Part shown: piece after piece, positions 57,111 to 64,000 of the stretch
How positions within the stretch are numbered: the stretch's first letter is position 1
How the letters are laid out: every line of letters begins with the position of its first letter
Source of the DNA: an uncultured Myxococcales bacterium
GTDB lineage: Bacteria > Myxococcota_A > UBA9042 > CAIXZC01
Direction of reading: 5' to 3'
Assembly (NCBI GenBank): GCA_903895725.1
Contig: CAITUV010000053.1
Coordinates: 62,001-126,000, forward strand
DNA: 64,000 nt
The notes under the pieces: model-generated
Told to the model about the DNA's origin: nothing
Database searches by the model: none
Seen by the model: the letters and a program-made list of their open reading frames with translations, nothing else
Translations under genes and position numbers: made by a program

Positions 57111-58826
57111 ATGTCGGACGAGATCATCCATCCCCCGGAGCCCGTGGAACCCGGTGCCGGCAAGCCGGTCCAGGCAAATCCGACGAACCGCCCGAACGAG
57201 GAGGCGGCCGGTAGCGAAAGAACCGAGCTGGACGTGTTGGAGGAGGGGATTCGGCGGCGTGCGCGGGCGGCCCGGTGGACGATGCTGCTGGTCGTGGGGA
57301 TCCTGGTGGGAGGGGGGTTCTGGGCGGGAGTGACGATGCTCGGGTACGCGCCCGGAGAGCCGGAGCCCGTCGAGGAGCTGCTGGTGGGGCCGTTCGGGGA
57401 GCTGCAGCTCGAGTGGTTCGAGAGCCTCAGCCTGTCGGCCCGTGTGAACAAGCGGATGGAGACGGAGAAGAAGGAGCTCTTCCGCAAGGCGGCAGAAGAG
57501 TTCCTGGCCAAGGCCCGGGAGGTGGATCCGACACTCGAGGAGCCGTTCCGCAAGCTGACGGACACGATGGGGGGGCACGACCAGGTATCGCTGATCGTGG
57601 CCGACCCCTACGATGCGCTGAGCGGGGCCGTTGGGGCAGTCAACGACGTCCTGGCGCAGCTGCACCCACGGTTCCTGCTCGACGTGGAGCCGTTCGAGGG
57701 GCTGTTGGACGAGCAGTACCTGCTGGGGGGCATGATCTGCACTTACGAGGTCCTGGAGGAGCTGCGGTTCCAGCGCCCGGCGGGGGGAGAGCCGGCGGAT
57801 CTGCTCGTGGTGCGGAGGCGGGACTACATGCCGGCCGACTCGTACCGGCAGGGGTTCGTCCGGCGCAAGGACAGCAAGGTGGCACTGGTTCTACAGGACA
57901 ACGCCACGGCATTTGCGGCAGACTACCTGTTTCCGAGCTTCGAGCGCCCGGATGCGGCCTTTGACTTGCGGTTCGGCGACAACGTGGATCCAGAGCTCAA
58001 GGCACCGTACCGTGCGATGGTGGAGCTGGCTCAGCTCGAGCTGAAGCAGGCTGCCGGCGCCGAGGAGGAGACTTTCCGCACGGTGGTGTCGGCCGTGGCG
58101 AAACGCTCGGTCATCTACAGGAAGATCGACTACAACGTGGAGAAGCTGGGCGTGCGTTTGAAGCGGCCTGACGGGCTTCTCTGGCCGAGGTCTTTTCCGT
58201 ACGAGGTGCAGAGGAAGAACACGGAGGCGAACAAGCGGGGAGAGAAGCTGATCCCGGAAGAGGACCGCAAGGCATTCTTCCGTGTGTCGGAAGAGCTGGA
58301 CGACGACGAGGCCAACCGGATCCTGGCTGCGGTATCACGCCTGATCTCCCGTTCGGTGGGATTCCACGAGGCCCGTCACGTGTTCGACATCCGTGACGAC
58401 GTGGATGCGGGCACGTGCGTTCGAGCCCAGGTTCACCTGGCGGATGACGACCCCGACTTCCTGCGGGACGTCGACCTGGAAATGCGGTCCCACCTGACTC
58501 AGATGGTGGAATCGCCCCAGACGGTTCGGTTGACGCTGCTGACGCTGTTGAGCCACCTGTACCAGCGCTCGGGGACGGTCTACTTCTATGCGGCCCGGAC
58601 ACTGCTCCACCCGCTGGCATGGCGGGATCCGGACGACAAGCCCCCGTACGGGCTCGCCTATGCCGAGGAGCTGACGCTGAGGCTTGCGGCGCTCGAGCCG
58701 GAGGAGCTGCAGTCCCGTGCCATGGCGGTGTGGAAGGAGTGCTACGGGGAGGAGTATCCGGCCCTGAAGCTCGAGGAAGCCGAGGCCGAGGCCAGCGCCG
58801 GGGGTTGCAGCATTGCGGGGTGGTGA
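57111..58826 (+). CDS. Membrane-anchored protein with HEARH motif
   Basis: A 571-residue protein of no family I can name. A Pro/Glu-rich cytoplasmic stretch (1-50) precedes one membrane helix (57-79), leaving a large, probably periplasmic domain. At 419-423 the sequence FHEARH fits the zinc-metallopeptidase HExxH motif and lies in a predicted helix after RILAAVSRLISRSVG. A candidate third ligand could be in AYAEELTLR further on, but this is a guess. The C-terminus is acidic and ends in a Cys-Ser-Ile-Ala-Gly-Trp tail. GGAGGG lies 7 nt before the ATG. It could equally be a non-enzymatic envelope protein. Confidence 0.65.
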   Translation: MSDEIIHPPEPVEPGAGKPVQANPTNRPNEEAAGSERTELDVLEEGIRRRARAARWTMLLVVGILVGGGFWAGVTMLGYAPGEPEPVEELLVGPFGELQLEWFESLSLSARVNKRMETEKKELFRKAAEEFLAKAREVDPTLEEPFRKLTDTMGGHDQVSLIVADPYDALSGAVGAVNDVLAQLHPRFLLDVEPFEGLLDEQYLLGGMICTYEVLEELRFQRPAGGEPADLLVVRRRDYMPADSYRQGFVRRKDSKVALVLQDNATAFAADYLFPSFERPDAAFDLRFGDNVDPELKAPYRAMVELAQLELKQAAGAEEETFRTVVSAVAKRSVIYRKIDYNVEKLGVRLKRPDGLLWPRSFPYEVQRKNTEANKRGEKLIPEEDRKAFFRVSEELDDDEANRILAAVSRLISRSVGFHEARHVFDIRDDVDAGTCVRAQVHLADDDPDFLRDVDLEMRSHLTQMVESPQTVRLTLLTLLSHLYQRSGTVYFYAARTLLHPLAWRDPDDKPPYGLAYAEELTLRLAALEPEELQSRAMAVWKECYGEEYPALKLEEAEAEASAGGCSIAGW

Positions 58827-58871
58827 GCGGCGTCGAGGTCCTGCCCGGAACCTTCGGCCTCCCGGGGCGGC

Positions 58872-60011
58872 TCAGGAGACGGCGTTACGGAACTCGGCGC
58901 AGGCAGCCACGAGGCCGTCGGGGTGGCGGTGAAGATCTCCGCCGATCAGCAGCATGACGTCCCTTCCGTAGAACTCGACCATCTCGGCGATGCGGGAGCG
59001 CTTCATTCCGCCGGCAGGAACGGGGAGAATGGGGGCCAGGTGGCCCATGGGGGCCCGACAGCCTGCCGCTGCGTCAGAGCATTCCTCCTTCGAAAAGGAG
59101 AATCGGCCTCCGTAGTTCGGGAAGATCGTGGCGTCCGCTCCGGCCAGCCGGGCGATCTGCCCGAACAGGACGAAATGGGAGATGCCTTGGTCGGGACGGA
59201 CCACGAAGCTGCCCTGGAGCGCCGGATGATTGAGGATCGGGAGCCCGAGCTCGTCGTCGTCGGCCAGGAGCCGCATGGCATCGAATCCGACCAGGCCCGG
59301 GGCAACGAGGAACCCTCCGGCCCCGGCGTTCCTGGCGGTGCGGGCCCGTTCGAGCAGCTCACCGGCCGGTGCGGTCACGTTGGGCAGGTAAAGGCAACGC
59401 CCACCGGTCTTGCGATTGGCCCGCTCGACGGCTTCCGCACAGCGCTGGACCCGCTCCAGGAATGGGGAGAATGACTGGTCGGCCAGCCCGTGGTCATCCT
59501 TGATGAAGTCCGCACCTCCGAGTGCGAATCTGCCGGCCAGCTCAGCCAATTCGGCACAGGTGAGCCCCATGGGCTTGAGTGCCGTGCACAGCAGAGGTCT
59601 GTCGGGTGCCCCGGCCAGTTGCCGAAGCCCCGCCACTCCGAAGCGGGGCCCCCGATAGCGGGCGACAAGGCGGGGGCCCGGCTCAAACCGCTGGACCCGT
59701 ACACCCGGAAGCAGGCTGGCGTTCCCGAACAGCACGTTCAGGAGCTGGGTGAGCTCGGTCCCGGCGATGTCGGCGGAGAAGACCAGCTCTGCGTCAAACA
59801 GCTCTCTCCCGACCTCCGTGACCCGGGAAACCCGGGCGACGATGTGCTGCGAGATCTCTTCGACCCAGACCAGGTCTGCGGGAAACTCGATGGTCTGCTC
59901 GACCGAGAGAGCCTGGGCCTTGTCTTCGGCCTCGGTGCGCGTCCCGGTCAGTCGATAGGTGACCGCAAAGGTCTCGGATGGGGCAAGGTGGGGATGGGGG
60001 ATGGATTCCAT
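58872..60011 (-). CDS. RuBisCO-like protein (form IV)
   Basis: A 379-residue member of the RuBisCO large-subunit family. TALKPMGL corresponds to the RuBisCO Lys175 region (Lys146 here). GGADFIKDDHGLADQSFSPF corresponds to the metal-site loop, with the carbamylated lysine equivalent Lys171 and Asp173, but His174 replaces the glutamate needed for metal binding in true RuBisCO. Loop 6 reads NYGGRFSFSKEE. The KDDHGLADQ form is characteristic of form IV proteins, which catalyse enolase- or isomerase-type steps on sugar phosphates rather than CO2 fixation. ATG 60011 has GGGAGG 6 nt upstream. It follows two transketolase-half genes on the same strand, 71 bp away. Confidence 0.92.
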   Translation of the reverse strand: MESIPHPHLAPSETFAVTYRLTGTRTEAEDKAQALSVEQTIEFPADLVWVEEISQHIVARVSRVTEVGRELFDAELVFSADIAGTELTQLLNVLFGNASLLPGVRVQRFEPGPRLVARYRGPRFGVAGLRQLAGAPDRPLLCTALKPMGLTCAELAELAGRFALGGADFIKDDHGLADQSFSPFLERVQRCAEAVERANRKTGGRCLYLPNVTAPAGELLERARTARNAGAGGFLVAPGLVGFDAMRLLADDDELGLPILNHPALQGSFVVRPDQGISHFVLFGQIARLAGADATIFPNYGGRFSFSKEECSDAAAGCRAPMGHLAPILPVPAGGMKRSRIAEMVEFYGRDVMLLIGGDLHRHPDGLVAACAEFRNAVS

Positions 60012-60082
60012 GGGGGGGCCTCCCGTCAGTTCAGGCCAAGGGGTCGGTCCTGTGTCCCGCATACCGGGCCGACGGTCCGCAT

Positions 60083-61240
60083 CTAGAGATCCTCCGCCTT
60101 GACCGGTGGGCCGGCGGGGGCGGGGTCCATCGAGGTCAGCTCCTCCAGCGAGATGTCAAGCCGCTGACCGATCAGCCCCTCGACCGCCAGGACGGCGGCC
60201 TGCGCGTCAAGCCCGTACTTGCGCATGAGATAGCCTTTCGAGGCACCGTGCGCATAGACATCCTGGAGGCCGAGACGGACGAGCCTGCGCCCGCTGCCAA
60301 GCTCGGCCATGCGCTCGGCCACGGCGCTGCCAAGGCCCCCGATGACACTATGGTTCTCGAGCACGACGATTCCCTTGGCCGCTGCGGTCAGCGCTGCATC
60401 GACTCGGTCGTCGGTGAAGGGCTTGAGGGTGGAGACGTGGAGGTGGTCGATCCGGATGCCTCGCTTGCGGAGCGCCATGGAGGCCCGGATGCCTTCTTCC
60501 GTGCAGATTCCGCTGGTGAGCAGGGCGATGTCTGGGTGCCGCTCCTCGCCGGCTGCCTCCGGGGCACCCCCCTGGCTGCGACTTGTGTCGGTCCAGGGGG
60601 TTCCCCTACGGTCCGGCTCGTCGCTCGATCGGACGTCTGCCTCCCCGGCACCACCCTGGCTGCGACTTGTGTCGGTCCAGGGGGTTCCGCGCTGCAGCAC
60701 CCGGGCCTGGCCGAGACGCAGGGGCTCGGTCGAGGGGAAGAGGCGGGGGACCTGGCCGCGCAGGCACCGGATGTAGACGGGACCTGGGATGGCGTGGGCA
60801 GCGTCCAGGACGGACTCGACGTCGGTGGCATCACCGCACTCGAGGACGGTCATATTGGGTAGCGCACGCATGAGAGCGAGGTCGTCCGTGGCCTGGTGAG
60901 TGACTCCGCCCGGCGTGGTGATGCCCGGGAGGAACCCGCAGAACCGAACGGGCAGGCCGGGATAGGCAACCGACATGGCGAGCTGGTCGAACGCCCGGCG
61001 GCAGATGAAGACCGAAAACGTGTGGATGTGGGGAAGAAAGCCCTCACGGGCCATCCCGCCGGCAAAGCTGACCATGTTCTGCTCGGCCATGCCCATGGAG
61101 AAGAACCGATCGGGGTGCGTATCCCGAAAATCATCGGCCTCGCACGACGCTGTGAGATCCGCGGAGAGGACGACGACCCGTGGCTTGTCCGCTGCAAAGC
61201 GAACCAGGTTTCGGGCATGGGGGCGGGTGACGAATTCCAT
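60083..61240 (-). CDS. Transketolase, C-terminal (Pyr/TK-C) subunit with internal repeat insertion
   Basis: A 385-residue subunit holding the pyrimidine-binding and C-terminal domains of transketolase. SMGMAEQNMVSFAGGMAREG carries the catalytic Glu that activates thiamine diphosphate. PGLPVRFCGFLPGITTPGGVTHQATDD and VLENHSVIGGLGSAVAE are family segments. Between GQARVLQ and HPDIALLTSG, where other transketolases have a short linker, there is an insertion of about 50 residues with GTPWTDTSRSQGGA twice. ATG 61240 follows GGAGGT and lies 2 nt after the stop of the partner gene; TTG 61246 is less likely. The pair forms an alpha2beta2-type enzyme. Confidence 0.88.
   Translation of the reverse strand: MEFVTRPHARNLVRFAADKPRVVVLSADLTASCEADDFRDTHPDRFFSMGMAEQNMVSFAGGMAREGFLPHIHTFSVFICRRAFDQLAMSVAYPGLPVRFCGFLPGITTPGGVTHQATDDLALMRALPNMTVLECGDATDVESVLDAAHAIPGPVYIRCLRGQVPRLFPSTEPLRLGQARVLQRGTPWTDTSRSQGGAGEADVRSSDEPDRRGTPWTDTSRSQGGAPEAAGEERHPDIALLTSGICTEEGIRASMALRKRGIRIDHLHVSTLKPFTDDRVDAALTAAAKGIVVLENHSVIGGLGSAVAERMAELGSGRRLVRLGLQDVYAHGASKGYLMRKYGLDAQAAVLAVEGLIGQRLDISLEELTSMDPAPAGPPVKAEDL
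60555..60688 (-). repeat. Two 50-bp direct repeats, each a hairpin, inside the transketolase gene
   Basis: Copies at 60555-60604 and 60639-60688 match at 47 of 50 positions and are 84 bp apart (28 codons, in frame). Each contains CCCTGG ... CCAGGG arms around 17 nt, so can form a hairpin. The 34 bp between them has its own weak inverted repeat (GTCCG/CGGAC). Confidence 0.85.
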
Positions 61241-61242
61241 GT

Positions 61243-62214
61243 TCAACCTCCCTCCATTTCGTGGAGGAAGGCTCGAAACCTCTCTTCCTCATGGGACGAC
61301 TTGAACCGAACGTAGTGGAGCTTCCCGCCCCGCGTGGCAAGCAGCGGGATTCCTCGGCAGGGGTCGGTGTGACAGACGATGACGAGGGGCTTGCCGGCCT
61401 GCCGTGATGAGGCTGCTGCGACCAGTGCTTCGGGGTCATGCCCGTCGACGTCGGCGGCAGCGCCTCCGAAGGCCTTGACGCGCTGGGCAATCGGGTCGAT
61501 TTCCATGACCTTGCGCATGGCTCCGTCGCACTGCTGCTCGTTGGCATCGACGAGCACGGTAACGTTGTCGATCTTCTGCCAGGCCATGGCGGCAATGGCC
61601 TCGAAGGTCTGCCCTTCCTGGAATTCGCCGTCGGACATGAAGACCCAGTTGTGGCCGGGCTCGCCTTTGAGCTTGCGGGCCAGGGCCACACCGGCGGCCT
61701 GGCTCAGGCACTGGGCGAGGGAGCCTGCGGTCACCTCATGGCCCGGGCTGTGCTCGGCACCGATGAGCTCGACGGAGCTGCCGTCCTGGTTGAACTGGGC
61801 GAGCCCTTCTGGGGCCATGCGGCCGACTTCGATCAGGGTCGAATAGAGGACCAGGGCGTAGTGAACGGGCGAGAAGAAGAATCGGTCCAGTGCCGGCTCG
61901 TGAGGCCCGTTGTAGCCGGAGCCTGTCATGTAGGTCGGGTTGCCGGGGCCGGGGACGCCGAGGAACGGCGGTGGCACGGGCGGCGCGATGCTCGGGCCGA
62001 GCTTCATGAGCCGGACGTACAGCGTCGCCAGGGCATCGGCCGAGGAGCAGGCCTGGCTCAAATAGCCGCCGTTGTTTCGCAGGGTGTGCTCGAGCACACG
62101 GCGCCGGATTCCGCGGGCAACTCTATCCACGTCGGCCAGCCAGGCAGGGGGGGCCGTCGGACTGCTGGAGCCACGGATTCCGCCCTCATCCATTCCGAGA
62201 TTGCCGGTCGTCAC
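61243..62214 (-). CDS. Transketolase, N-terminal (PP-domain) subunit
   Basis: A 323-residue subunit binding the diphosphate of thiamine diphosphate. Motifs: GAEHSPGHEVTAGSLAQCLS (GHxxxGSL) and MSDGEFQEGQTFEA followed by VDANEQQCDG, the GDGELxEG-x(~25)-N-type cofactor/metal motif in variant form. GTG 62214 is preferred because GGAGGT lies 6 nt before it. It is the first gene of an operon with the C-terminal subunit and the RuBisCO-like protein. Sugar specificity is not readable; the split form is common in bacteria and archaea. Confidence 0.88.
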   Translation of the reverse strand: MTTGNLGMDEGGIRGSSSPTAPPAWLADVDRVARGIRRRVLEHTLRNNGGYLSQACSSADALATLYVRLMKLGPSIAPPVPPPFLGVPGPGNPTYMTGSGYNGPHEPALDRFFFSPVHYALVLYSTLIEVGRMAPEGLAQFNQDGSSVELIGAEHSPGHEVTAGSLAQCLSQAAGVALARKLKGEPGHNWVFMSDGEFQEGQTFEAIAAMAWQKIDNVTVLVDANEQQCDGAMRKVMEIDPIAQRVKAFGGAAADVDGHDPEALVAAASSRQAGKPLVIVCHTDPCRGIPLLATRGGKLHYVRFKSSHEEERFRAFLHEMEGG

Positions 62215-62234
62215 TTCTCCACCTCCGGGCGGCA

Positions 62235-62263
62235 GATATAGCAAAGGCGGGGGGGGGATTCAA
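62235..62263 (-). promoter_or_regulatory. Candidate promoter of the transketolase/RLP operon with a 9-C spacer run
   Basis: Reverse strand: TTGAAT (62258-62263), 17-bp spacer, TATATC (62235-62240). The spacer holds nine consecutive C. Leader to GTG 62214 would be only about 15 nt. Confidence 0.55.
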
Positions 62264-62272
62264 TGGAGAGGG

Positions 62273-62342
62273 CGATAGGACGATAGGACGATGGGACAAT
62301 AGGACGCATGGGACGGATAGGACGCATGGAAGACATAGGACG
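62273..62342. repeat. ATAGGACG octamer array
   Basis: About nine imperfect 8-10 bp units (cgataggacgataggacg, gatgggac, aataggac, gcatgggac, ggataggac, ataggac). It lies upstream of the transketolase promoter and downstream (3') of the next minus-strand gene. Confidence 0.8.
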
Positions 62343-62384
62343 GGAGGGAACGAGGGGGGGGCTTTTGACCGGGGGCTGGTGGGG

Positions 62385-62549
62385 CTAGAGCACTGATCAG
62401 CTAAAGGGACCGAGCAGGCGGAAGTCCGCATGATTGCTGGGAAGGCGCGACGATGAGGCGTGGAGGTGCCACGGCGAAGAGGAGCAACGCAACCCAGCAT
62501 TCGTGCGGGATTTCGTCTGCGACGGGAGTCTAGCTGTTCAGTGCTCTAG
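62385..62549. mobile_element. 165-bp foldback (MITE-like) element
   Basis: The ends match as inverted repeats: CTAGAGCACTGATCAGCTA at 62385-62403 against the reverse complement of 62531-62549, 18 of 19. Imperfect pairing continues inward for about 57 bp (about 40 matches). CTAG at both ends could be a 4-bp target duplication. No transposase is encoded. The right end supplies the stop codon of the next gene. Confidence 0.6.
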
Positions 62550-63985
62550 TCGGCGGCTGTTCCTACACAGCGGAGGCCGCACAGATAGCAGCCTCGGTCG
62601 GGGGGGATGTCGGTGGGCAGGGTACGCCGGGCGGCCAGGCGGAAACCGACTGGATCATAGTCTAGCCAGGTGCCTCCCTTGAACACGATGGCATCGGGCT
62701 GGGGAGTGCCGGGCCCGGCGGTGACCCATTCTGCGAGATTGCCGGCGAGGTCGCATACGCCGTAAGGGCTCTGGCCTGCGGCAAAGCTGCACCCGGGGGC
62801 GAGGGTCGGGAAGCCGTCACCGCTCCAGAGTGCATTTTCCGGAACGGGCGAGTAGCCCGGCACGCCCGAAGCGGGCTGTTCGGCCAGATTGGCCACGGGG
62901 AGAAACATTGCCTCCGAGGCCCCGGTGCCGTCGGAGACCGCTCGACTCGCCCCGGCCGTTGCGGGTGCCGGCAGGGGAAACTCGTTGCCCCAGGGGAAAC
63001 GGTCGAACGATGCGCCACGGCCGGCCCGGATCCACTCGGCTTCAGTGGGCAGGCGCATGCCGGCCCACTCGCAGTAGGCCCGGGCCGCATCGTGCCAGAT
63101 ACACGGGGCCGGAACGGAATCGCCCGGCTCAGCGAGGAGCCGACACATCTCGCGGTCGAGTGCGAGCTCGGGGCAGGCACCGTCGGCTACGCAGGCCTTG
63201 TATTGGCCAAGGTTGACCTCTTTGCGCTGGATCGAGAACGCTTCCGTGTGGAAAAGCCGGGGTGGGAGATAGGGCCCCAGGGCATCGAGCGGACCGGGAT
63301 CGCCCAGCCATACGGGACCGGCGGGGACAGGGCACAGCTCTCCCTGGCGGGGATCAGCGGATTTTGAACAGCCCATCGACGCAACGGCGGGTTCCGACTC
63401 GATTCCGTCGGCGAGCCGCAGGAGGTCCGGCCGAGCCAGGAGAGCCTGGTGCACGCGGGCCCTCAGCTCGGCCTCGTCGAGAAGCACGGGGACCAGGAGC
63501 GGGATGGGGGCGGCTGAAGTGCCACCAAGCTCCCTCACCAGGGCGGCCAGCTCGTCCATTCGGGCCGCCTCCACGCCGTGGAAGAACGTGTAGAAAGGCA
63601 CGACGGTGGTACCGGAGAGCGGGATCTTTCGGAGCGCTTCGAGCGCCTGGGGCGTGGGCCCCTTCTCCCAGATGGGAAAGCCGAGGAAGAGAAGGCGGGG
63701 GGAGAGAGCACGCAGCTGGTCCTCGACCTCCGAGAGCATCCTGCCCTGGGCAGGAATCCCGGGATCGGGAGGGTCTGAGAACAGCACGATGGTTCCGCCC
63801 AGCACGCGACCGATCTCGTCACCGGCCATGGCGGTGCGGCCGGTGAAGCTGTGGGCCACGACGGCAATGGACGCATCCCGAACCAGGTGGGGCGGATGCG
63901 GGGTCGACGGGTCGTCCCGGCGGCAGGACGTTGGGAGGAGGAGATTGACCACCAGCAGGGCGACCGCGACCCACGCAGTCTGCAC
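62546..63985 (-). CDS. Lipoprotein fusing a flavodoxin-like domain to a formylglycine-generating-enzyme-like domain
   Basis: At least 479 residues; the frame is open to the window end, so the true start may lie outside. GTG 63985 begins QTAWVAVALLVVNLLLPTSC, a type II signal peptide. Residues ~36-195 follow the flavodoxin pattern: ASIAVVAHSFTGRTAMAGDEI and LLFLGFPIWEKGPTP. Residues ~220-479 are the FGE/sulfatase-modifying-factor fold: PAGPVWLGD, RLPTEAEWIRAGRG, YGVCDLAGNLAEWV, FKGGTWLDYDPVGFRLAARR and GCYLCGLRCVG. Enzymatic FGEs use a cysteine pair near the end; two cysteines are seen in CYLCGLRC but not in the classical spacing, so a structural or binding role is as likely. The stop TAG is the first part of the neighbouring foldback element. 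Confidence 0.8.
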   Translation of the reverse strand: MQTAWVAVALLVVNLLLPTSCRRDDPSTPHPPHLVRDASIAVVAHSFTGRTAMAGDEIGRVLGGTIVLFSDPPDPGIPAQGRMLSEVEDQLRALSPRLLFLGFPIWEKGPTPQALEALRKIPLSGTTVVPFYTFFHGVEAARMDELAALVRELGGTSAAPIPLLVPVLLDEAELRARVHQALLARPDLLRLADGIESEPAVASMGCSKSADPRQGELCPVPAGPVWLGDPGPLDALGPYLPPRLFHTEAFSIQRKEVNLGQYKACVADGACPELALDREMCRLLAEPGDSVPAPCIWHDAARAYCEWAGMRLPTEAEWIRAGRGASFDRFPWGNEFPLPAPATAGASRAVSDGTGASEAMFLPVANLAEQPASGVPGYSPVPENALWSGDGFPTLAPGCSFAAGQSPYGVCDLAGNLAEWVTAGPGTPQPDAIVFKGGTWLDYDPVGFRLAARRTLPTDIPPDRGCYLCGLRCVGTAAD

Positions 63986-64000
63986 CCGCCGGGACAGAAC

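Noticed and set aside
58872..60011. Functional CO2-fixing RuBisCO
   Set aside because: The metal-site glutamate is replaced by histidine (KDDH) and the sequence has the form IV pattern; no small subunit or phosphoribulokinase is present.

Overview
The window is GC-rich (about two thirds G+C by eye) bacterial chromosome from a Gram-negative organism that makes many lipoproteins. I infer a myxobacterium-like or other former deltaproteobacterial lineage. The evidence is the long secreted proteins built from CDDGNPCT-type cysteine repeats, a myxobacterial cysteine-rich repeat, a MopE-like NGLDDDCDG motif, a transglycosylase with a very long N-terminal region, and a RuBisCO-like protein. No marker in the window fixes the genus.

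Layout. 1-6.8 kb: 5' two thirds of leuS with an upstream lipoprotein gene (minus), then pssA, an ArsA/Get3-like ATPase, acylphosphatase and a class I aminotransferase (plus). 6.75-33.0 kb: one uninterrupted minus-strand gene of about 26.2 kb for a lipoprotein of about 8,700 residues, made of blocks of cysteine-rich repeats separated by adhesion-type beta domains. 33.4-37.7 kb: a C1-family (papain-like) protein, a cysteine-rich lipoprotein, a MarR regulator, an EfpL/YeiP-type translation factor and a HAD phosphatase. 37.9-42.6 kb: a second repeat lipoprotein (1,540 aa) with 22 CDDG-type units and a C-terminal beta-propeller. 42.7-47.4 kb: tRNA-Gln, rplY, pth, rpsF, rpsR, rplI, prmA and rsmE, a translation cluster on the plus strand. 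47.4-57 kb (minus): a FAD-dependent oxidoreductase, a lipoprotein, a GT51 transglycosylase with AsmA-like region, a lone GspG-like protein, a membrane protein joining a degenerate M50 fold to two cyclic-nucleotide-binding domains, and an M28 peptidase. 57-62.2 kb: a membrane protein with an HEARH motif (plus), then an operon (minus) of split transketolase plus RuBisCO-like protein. 62.2-64 kb: simple repeats, a foldback MITE-like element and a flavodoxin-like/formylglycine-enzyme-like lipoprotein.

How the parts fit. The two giant lipoproteins share the CDDG repeat and probably coat the outer surface or act in adhesion. The genes around them (C1-type protein, small cysteine-rich lipoprotein) are also predicted to be exported. 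The translation cluster is housekeeping, with a plausible S6:S18 autoregulatory leader. The split transketolase and RuBisCO-like protein look like a small sugar-phosphate pathway. Non-coding DNA is unusually rich in simple repeats: GATGTC/GATGCC hexamers, GGGGTTC heptamers directly after two stop codons, ATAGGACG octamers, G-runs inside two promoter spacers, a 50-bp repeat inside a transketolase gene, and a 165-bp foldback element.
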